Positions 59,295 to 64,000 of a stretch of 64,000 nucleotides of DNA are shown here, one piece after another. Each line of letters opens with the position of its first letter. The stretch's first letter is position 1. The DNA is from Serratia marcescens (GTDB lineage: Bacteria; Pseudomonadota; Gammaproteobacteria; Enterobacterales; Enterobacteriaceae), in NCBI RefSeq assembly GCF_006715005.1, contig NZ_VFMJ01000001.1, forward strand, positions 682,001 to 746,000, read 5' to 3'. Position numbers and translations under genes: made by a program. A model generated the notes under the pieces. That model ran no database searches, was not told the DNA's origin, and saw only the letters and a program-made list of their open reading frames with translations.

Positions 59295-60257
59295 ATGACC
59301 TATGCCCTCGTGGGTGATGTTGGCGGCACCAATGCCCGCCTGGCGTTGTGCACTGTTGCGACGGGTGAGATTACCCAGGCGAAAACCTATTCCGGCCTGG
59401 AGTTCGACAGCCTGGAGGCGGTGATCCGCCACTACCTGAAAGCGTGCGATATCGAGGTGCAGGACGCCTGTATCGCGATCGCCTGCCCGGTGACCGAAGA
59501 CTGGGTGGCGATGACCAACCACAGCTGGGCGTTCTCGATCAAAGAAATGAAGGCCAGCCTGGGGCTGAGCCATCTGGAAGTGATCAACGATTTCACCGCC
59601 GTATCGATGGCGATCCCGATGCTCTCGCCGGAAGACGTGCTGCAGTTTGGCGGCGGCGATGCGCAACCGGGCAAGCCGATCGCGGTGTACGGCGCCGGCA
59701 CCGGGCTGGGCGTCGCCCACCTGGTGCACGTCGATCGCCGCTGGGTCAGCCTGCCGGGCGAGGGCGGCCATGTCGATTTCGCGCCGAACAGCGAAGAAGA
59801 GGACATTATTCTGGAGGTGCTGCGCGGTGAAGTGGGGCACGTTTCCGCCGAGCGCGTGCTGTCCGGGCCGGGCCTGGTCAACCTGTATCGCGCTATCGTC
59901 AAGGCGGACAATCGCCTGCCGGAGAAATGGGAGCCGAAGGACATCACCGAGCGGGCGCTGGCTGACAGCTGCATCGATTGCCGCCGCGCGCTGTCGCTGT
60001 TTTGCGTGATCATGGGGCGCTTCGGCGGTAACCTGGCGTTGAATCTGGGCACCTTCGGCGGCGTGTACATCGCCGGCGGCATCGTGCCGCGCTTTATGGA
60101 ATTCTTCAAAGCCTCGGGCTTCCGCGCCGCTTTCGAAGACAAGGGGCGCTTCCGCGACTATGTGCGCGAAATCCCGGTATTCATGATAACCCATGGCCAA
60201 CCGGGCCTGTTGGGGGCCGGCGCGCATCTGCGCCAGACGCTGGGCATGCATCTGTAA
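59295..60257 (+). CDS. glk: Glucokinase Glk
   Basis: The 320-residue ATP-dependent glucokinase shows the N-terminal phosphate loop [16 protein letters not shown], the sugar-binding [17 protein letters not shown] with its catalytic Asp, [14 protein letters not shown] and [35 protein letters not shown] lies near the C-terminus. It phosphorylates free cytosolic glucose. The ATG at 59295 follows GGAGA at good spacing. Confidence 0.97.
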   Translation: MTYALVGDVGGTNARLALCTVATGEITQAKTYSGLEFDSLEAVIRHYLKACDIEVQDACIAIACPVTEDWVAMTNHSWAFSIKEMKASLGLSHLEVINDFTAVSMAIPMLSPEDVLQFGGGDAQPGKPIAVYGAGTGLGVAHLVHVDRRWVSLPGEGGHVDFAPNSEEEDIILEVLRGEVGHVSAERVLSGPGLVNLYRAIVKADNRLPEKWEPKDITERALADSCIDCRRALSLFCVIMGRFGGNLALNLGTFGGVYIAGGIVPRFMEFFKASGFRAAFEDKGRFRDYVREIPVFMITHGQPGLLGAGAHLRQTLGMHL

Positions 60258-60274
60258 GCTCAGTGGCGGGGCAA

Positions 60275-60310
60275 TAAAAAAGGGGCGCAACCCGCAGGTT
60301 GCGCCCCTTG
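60275..60310. terminator. Terminator between glk and the yhjX-like gene
   Basis: AGGGGCGCAACC/GGTTGCGCCCCT forms a 12-bp perfect stem with a CGCA loop. The minus strand carries TTTTTTATT after it, and the plus strand a weaker TTGTCG. It is primarily the terminator of the minus-strand transporter gene. Confidence 0.9.
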
Positions 60311-60326
60311 TCGTTTCCGCGGGGTA

Positions 60327-61556
60327 TCAGGCTTTGGCCAGCTCCGCCGTCTGGGCGGTTTCCGCCGTTTCCGCTTCCACCGCTTTCGGCGCTTTGATGA
60401 ACAGCGTAATCAGCAGAGAGGCGGCGGACAGGACGCCAATCACCATGAAGGTGGCGTGGAAGCCGCCGAAGTATTTGGCGACGAACGAACCGGCCAGCGC
60501 GCCCAGGCCGAAACCCTGGTAGATGATGCCGTAGTTCTTGCTGTGGTTTTTCAGGCCGAAGAAGTCGCCGACAATCGCCGGGAACACGGTGATGTTACCG
60601 CCGAAGCAGAAGGCCACCGCACCGACGCAGATGAAGAACAGCGTGTGGTTCAGAGTCATGAAGCTCAGGGCGACAATCGCCAGCACGGTAACCAGCATGG
60701 TGAAGCTGATGACGCGCATGCGGCCCACTTTATCGGACAGCGTACCCAGGATGATGCGGCCGGCGGTGTTGAAGATGGCGACGGCGGACACGGTGTTGGC
60801 GGCGGTGGCCAAATCCATCCCGGCCAGTTGAACGCCCATGTCTTTCACGATGCCAATCAGGTACAGACCGCTCATGCAGGCAGCGAAGAAGATGGTGAAC
60901 AGCAGGTAGGCTTCTTTGGTGGCCAGCATCTGACGCACGCTGTAGTCGTTGCCCAGACCGTTGGCGCCTTGCTGCGCGGCGTTGGTCGCCAGCACCGGCT
61001 CTTTCAGCAACAGGGAGCCGACGACGATCAGACCCATCACGATGGCACCCCAGTAGAAGAAGGCGCCGGAAACGCCGACGTCGGCGATCAGGGCGGCGTT
61101 GACGTATTTGAACAGCAGGCTGCCGCTGCCGAAGGCGCCGACGGAGATGCCGGAAATCAGGCCTTTGTTGGCGGGGAACCACTTAATCAGGTTGGACAGG
61201 GTGGAGATGTAGGCGATACCGACCGCAAAGCCCACCACCACGCCGGCCAGCAGGTAGATCATGTCGAGCGAGCTGACGTGGGCGCTGGCGATGAGACCCA
61301 GGCCGACCAGGATGCCGGAACACAGCGTCAGATTGCGGATGCCGAAGCGTTCTTGCAGCTTGCCGGCGAACAGCGTGGCGAAGGCCAGGAAGAAGCTGGT
61401 GATGGAGAAGGTGGTGGCAACGTCCGCCAGCCCCCAGTGGAACTTGTCGACCAGCGGCTGGTTGAACAGGCTCCAGGTGTAGATGGTGCCCAGACCCATC
61501 TGGCAGATGATGGTGCCGAGAACGACTAAGCTGCGATTTGCCGGTTTGGTGTTCAT
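60327..61556 (-). CDS. MFS transporter of the YhjX / oxalate-formate antiporter type
   Basis: The 409-residue protein has 12 predicted membrane helices. YhjX-like landmarks are GTIICQMGLGTIYTWSLFNQ, LAGKLQERFGIRN-type, NLIKWFPANKGLISGISVGA and FGGNITVFPAIVGDFFGLKN. E. coli YhjX is a pyruvate-responsive transporter whose gene is the main target of YpdB. Here the gene lies beside ypdBA, with a candidate YpdB operator in its promoter. The substrate (pyruvate or a related monocarboxylate) is inferred from this. The ATG at 61556 is preceded by a GGAGA-type site. Confidence 0.9.
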   Translation of the reverse strand: MNTKPANRSLVVLGTIICQMGLGTIYTWSLFNQPLVDKFHWGLADVATTFSITSFFLAFATLFAGKLQERFGIRNLTLCSGILVGLGLIASAHVSSLDMIYLLAGVVVGFAVGIAYISTLSNLIKWFPANKGLISGISVGAFGSGSLLFKYVNAALIADVGVSGAFFYWGAIVMGLIVVGSLLLKEPVLATNAAQQGANGLGNDYSVRQMLATKEAYLLFTIFFAACMSGLYLIGIVKDMGVQLAGMDLATAANTVSAVAIFNTAGRIILGTLSDKVGRMRVISFTMLVTVLAIVALSFMTLNHTLFFICVGAVAFCFGGNITVFPAIVGDFFGLKNHSKNYGIIYQGFGLGALAGSFVAKYFGGFHATFMVIGVLSAASLLITLFIKAPKAVEAETAETAQTAELAKA

Positions 61557-61645
61557 GGCCGGTCTCCTTCCTGTGTGTGCGTTGCCGGGCGTGAGCCGCT
61601 GGCTGAAATTTGCGGGGTGAATCTGTGTTCCCGCGGTATGGGCTT

Positions 61646-61651
61646 ATTATA
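61646..61651 (-). promoter_or_regulatory. -10 element of the yhjX-like promoter
   Basis: On the minus strand a perfect TATAAT lies about 90 bp before the start codon. The expected -35 position is GC-rich with no resemblance to TTGACA, as expected for an activator-dependent promoter. Confidence 0.6.
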
Positions 61652-61684
61652 TGGCCGGCACCCCCGGCGGGCGGCGGATCGGGA

Positions 61685-61736
61685 ATGAGTTGCACGACGG
61701 AAGGAATGAAATGCATGTTATGCGGCGTGAGTTGCC
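61685..61736 (-). promoter_or_regulatory. Candidate YpdB operator: three direct repeats at 21-bp period
   Basis: On the minus strand GGCAACTCAC, TGCATTTCAT and TGCAACTCAT follow one another, each separated by exactly 11 bases. E. coli YpdB binds GGCATTTCAT-N11-GGCATTTCAT before yhjX. The array lies just upstream of the -35 position of the promoter with TATAAT at 61646-61651. A fourth similar decamer, GGCATTTCAC, lies at 61757-61766 out of register. Confidence 0.7.
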
Positions 61737-61777
61737 GTTTTTGCGCCGAAAAGCGCGTGAAATGCCGGGGGTGATAC

Positions 61778-61791
61778 GTGATCTACATCAA
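61778..61791. promoter_or_regulatory. Candidate FNR/CRP-type site
   Basis: GTGATCTACATCAA differs from the FNR consensus TTGAT-N4-ATCAA at one position and also fits half of a CRP site. It lies between the divergent yhjX-like and DUF2502 genes, 163 bp before the latter. Confidence 0.4.
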
Positions 61792-61953
61792 AGATATCAA
61801 CGATTTATTGTTAATCGGCGGTGAACGATTGTGGTGAAATTGTGAAGGATGCGTCTGAAAGGCGTAAATCGGCATTGCGCCTATAGAGCGGCGATGAGCG
61901 CGGGACTATGTTATCTGCGATCGGACGAGGTCCGCTCTGCAGGAGTCCATGAA

Positions 61954-62286
61954 ATGAAAAAAACGCTGTTGTTACTGGCCGCGCTGCTGGCGCTGCCGCT
62001 GGCGAGCCAGGCCGACGTGTCCATCGGCGTGAACGTGCCGGGCCTGTCGTTGCATATCGGCGATCGCGACAATCGCGGCCACTACTGGGACGGCTATCGC
62101 TGGCGCGATCCGCGCTGGTGGGCCGATCACCACCGGTATGAACGCCCGCGCGGGTACTACTACGGCCCGCCGCCACGGGTGATTTACTACGGGCCACCGC
62201 CGCGCGACTGGCGCGACCGGCCGCATTACCGTATGCCGCCACCGCCGCCGCCCGGCTATTACTACCGTCCAGGCCCGCGCTGGTAA
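61954..62286 (+). CDS. Second DUF2502 periplasmic protein
   Basis: The 110-residue protein has a signal peptide (about 1-20, ending LASQA). The mature part begins DVSIGVNVPGLSLHIGDRDN and contains RGHYWDGYRWRDPRWW, the same unit as in the ypeC product at 52092. The C-terminal half is rich in Pro, Tyr and Arg (YYGPPPRVIYYGPPPRDWRD) instead of His. AGGAG stands 8 bases before the ATG. The role is unknown. The gene ends four bases before the convergent ypdB stop. Confidence 0.85.
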   Translation: MKKTLLLLAALLALPLASQADVSIGVNVPGLSLHIGDRDNRGHYWDGYRWRDPRWWADHHRYERPRGYYYGPPPRVIYYGPPPRDWRDRPHYRMPPPPPPGYYYRPGPRW

Positions 62287-62290
62287 GTGC

Positions 62291-63025
62291 TTACAGGCGC
62301 ATCAGCTGGCGAAACTCTTTCACCTTGCTGCGGCTGACCGGCACTTCAAACTCAAGATCGCTCAGCCGCAGAATGTAGGTATTGTTGAACCAGGGCACGA
62401 TCTCGCGGATCTTCGCCAGGTTTACGCAGTAAGAGCGGTGGCAGCGGAAGAAGTGCGCTTCCGGCAGCCGGCCGTAAAACTCGGTGATGTTCATCGGCAT
62501 CACGAACTCTTCCCGGCGGGTATAGACCCGCGTCACCTTTTCATCGGCGGCGGCGTAGTAGATGTCGTTGATGTCGGTAACGATGATCCGCTCGTCTTTG
62601 ATCAGGTTGATGCTGTGGCTGCCGCGGCTCGGCGCGCTGGTCGGTTCCGCCGCGCCGGCGGGACGCTGATGCAGCGCCTCCAGCTTTTGCAGCATGGTGA
62701 CGATGCGCGCCTCGTGATAGGGCTTGAGGATATAGTCGAACGCCTCGATCTCGAACGCTTCCACCGCGTGCTCTTTATAGGCGGTGATGAACACGATCGA
62801 CGGGCGATGCGCAAACTTGCTGATGTTTTGCGCCAGCAGCACGCCGTCCAACGACGGGATGTTGATGTCGAGGAAAATGGCGTCGACCTGGTGGGTTTGC
62901 AGGTATTTCAGGACGTCGAGACCGTCCTCGAAGGTGGCGACGATATCGATATTGCTGTGTTTCTTGATCAGGTAGCTGAGTTCTTCCTGCGCGAGGAATT
63001 CGTCTTCCACGATGATGGCTTTCAT
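62291..63025 (-). CDS. ypdB: LytTR response regulator YpdB (PyrR)
   Basis: The 244-residue regulator is the length of E. coli YpdB and very close in sequence. The receiver domain has the acidic start VEDEF and the phospho-Asp in [13 protein letters not shown] (about residue 53). The LytTR DNA-binding domain (about 140-244) includes [20 protein letters not shown] and ends [17 protein letters not shown]. With YpdA it senses extracellular pyruvate and activates yhjX in E. coli. It overlaps the upstream kinase gene by four bases. Confidence 0.96.
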   Translation of the reverse strand: MKAIIVEDEFLAQEELSYLIKKHSNIDIVATFEDGLDVLKYLQTHQVDAIFLDINIPSLDGVLLAQNISKFAHRPSIVFITAYKEHAVEAFEIEAFDYILKPYHEARIVTMLQKLEALHQRPAGAAEPTSAPSRGSHSINLIKDERIIVTDINDIYYAAADEKVTRVYTRREEFVMPMNITEFYGRLPEAHFFRCHRSYCVNLAKIREIVPWFNNTYILRLSDLEFEVPVSRSKVKEFRQLMRL

Positions 63026-64000
63026 GAGGCCTCCCCGACCGGCGGCGCGCTCGGTTCCTGATGCAGTTTGCCGCCGTTTTTGCTGATGTAGAACGCGATT
63101 TCGGTGCCCGGCTCTAGGCGGCGGATATGCAACCCCTCACCGTACAGCAGCGACACGCGGTGATGCACGTTGAGCAGGCCGATATTGTGGCCCGGCATTT
63201 CGTTGCGCGCCACCCGGTCGATGGTGTCCTGGTTGATGCCGTTACCGGTATCCTTCACCGAAATTTTCACCCGATCACCCTGATCCTTCACCGCGATCAC
63301 CACCACCCCTTTCCCCTTACAGGGCTGGATGCCGTGCACGATGGCGTTCTCCACCAGCGGCTGGATCAGCAGGCTCGGAATGCGCACCGAGACATCGTCG
63401 TCGATGTCGTAGATCACCGTCAGCTTGGCGCCGAAGCGGGCCTGTTCGATGGCGATATAGTCCTGAATCTGATGTAACTCCTTGCGGATATCGATCAGTT
63501 CGTCGTTCAGCTCCAGGTTGTAGCGCAGGTAGCGTGACAGGTTAATGATCAGCTGGCGCGCGGTGTCCGGATTCAGGCGAATAGAGGAAGAGATGGCGTT
63601 CAGCGCGTTGAACAGGAAGTGCGGGTTAATCTTGCTCTGCAGCGCGCGCATTTCGGCCTTGTCCGCCATCTGGCGCAGGTGCTCGATGCGGGACACCTCC
63701 ATCTGCGTGGAGATGATCTGCGACAGCCCGACCGCCATCACCTTCAGCGTGTTGGTGATCTGGTGGGCGTGGCAGTAGTAGATTTTCAGCGCGCCGGTCA
63801 CTTCGCCTTTTTCCCACAGCGGCACCACCAGCTGCGAATGGATCTGCGGCGCCGCCGGGTTTTCCAGGTTGTTCTTGATGATGATTTTGCCGTGGCGAAT
63901 GCTTTCGCGGGTGACGCGGCTCAGCCCTTCGCGGCCGATCGGGTAGGCTTCGCGCCCTACGCCGACGTAGGCCAGCACCTGATGGGTATCGGTGATCGCT
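63022..64000 (-). CDS. ypdA: Sensor histidine kinase YpdA (PyrS), C-terminal part
   Basis: About 326 residues are in the window; the N-terminal membrane sensor lies beyond the right edge. Visible are a GAF-like region ([20 protein letters not shown] onward), the phospho-acceptor region [19 protein letters not shown] with its His, and the ATPase domain with [20 protein letters not shown] and [10 protein letters not shown]. This is the LytS-type histidine kinase architecture. Its stop overlaps the ypdB start (ATGA), so the pair is one operon. E. coli ypdAB also follows glk. Confidence 0.95.
   Translation of the reverse strand, partial: AITDTHQVLAYVGVGREAYPIGREGLSRVTRESIRHGKIIIKNNLENPAAPQIHSQLVVPLWEKGEVTGALKIYYCHAHQITNTLKVMAVGLSQIISTQMEVSRIEHLRQMADKAEMRALQSKINPHFLFNALNAISSSIRLNPDTARQLIINLSRYLRYNLELNDELIDIRKELHQIQDYIAIEQARFGAKLTVIYDIDDDVSVRIPSLLIQPLVENAIVHGIQPCKGKGVVVIAVKDQGDRVKISVKDTGNGINQDTIDRVARNEMPGHNIGLLNVHHRVSLLYGEGLHIRRLEPGTEIAFYISKNGGKLHQEPSAPPVGEAS

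Overview
The window looks like chromosome of a Serratia species, most probably Serratia marcescens or a close relative. The coding regions are GC-rich and CTG-biased. Many blocks follow the Escherichia coli order around cysPTWAM, ptsHI-crr, cysK, cysZ, zipA, ligA, gltX, nupC-mntH, glk and ypdAB. The additions are Serratia-like: budAB for acetoin, a catecholate-siderophore locus, and an indolepyruvate decarboxylase beside glk. Species assignment is inferred from gene content and synteny; no marker gene such as 16S rRNA is present.

Layout. 1-8.6 kb: the start of amiA, then ypeA, an orphan ygiW-like gene, yfeZ, yfeY, yfeX and the sulfate/thiosulfate import operon cysPTWA followed by cysM. 8.9-11.2 kb: an OmpR-type two-component pair that occupies the place of pdxK in E. 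coli, followed by a long palindrome, an ERIC element and a shared terminator. 11.2-16.1 kb (minus strand): crr, ptsI, ptsH, cysK and cysZ. 16.3-21.7 kb: zipA, ligA, ypeB and the divergent yfeH/yfeR pair. 21.7-30.6 kb: an accessory stretch with a FlxA-like protein, a nucleotidyltransferase, orphan eutBC, a LysR regulator, budAB and an orphan DppA-like binding protein. 30.7-38.6 kb: an iron locus with a TonB receptor, a Fes-type esterase and a FepBCDG-type importer, with three candidate Fur boxes. 38.7-42.5 kb: tRNA-Lys and three tRNA-Val genes, gltX, a formate/nitrite channel and two tRNA-Ala genes. 42.5-49.0 kb: an AT-rich islet with a four-gene chaperone-usher fimbrial operon and an orphan sarcosine-oxidase-like flavoprotein. 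49.2-64.0 kb: nupC/mntH, a ypeC homologue, an aldo/keto reductase, ipdC, an AceR/AceI-like pair, an ygeA-type racemase, yfeO, glk, a yhjX-type transporter, a second ypeC-like gene and ypdBA (ypdA is cut by the window end).

How the genes work together. Sulfur assimilation is dense here: import by cysPTWA and cysZ, and cysteine synthesis by cysK and cysM. Sugar uptake and glucose phosphorylation (ptsHI-crr, glk) and pyruvate handling (budAB, ipdC, yhjX with its predicted controller YpdAB) form a second theme. The iron locus is complete from receptor to cytoplasmic siderophore hydrolysis. The strongest new signals are: a three-copy, 21-bp-period repeat that looks like a YpdB operator in front of the adjacent yhjX gene; a PmrA/QseB-type box upstream of the ygiW homologue; a 59-bp duplication of the tRNA-Lys 3' end with its terminator; a Leu-rich reading frame running into a terminator in the budA leader; and the orphan flavoprotein beside the fimbrial operon.
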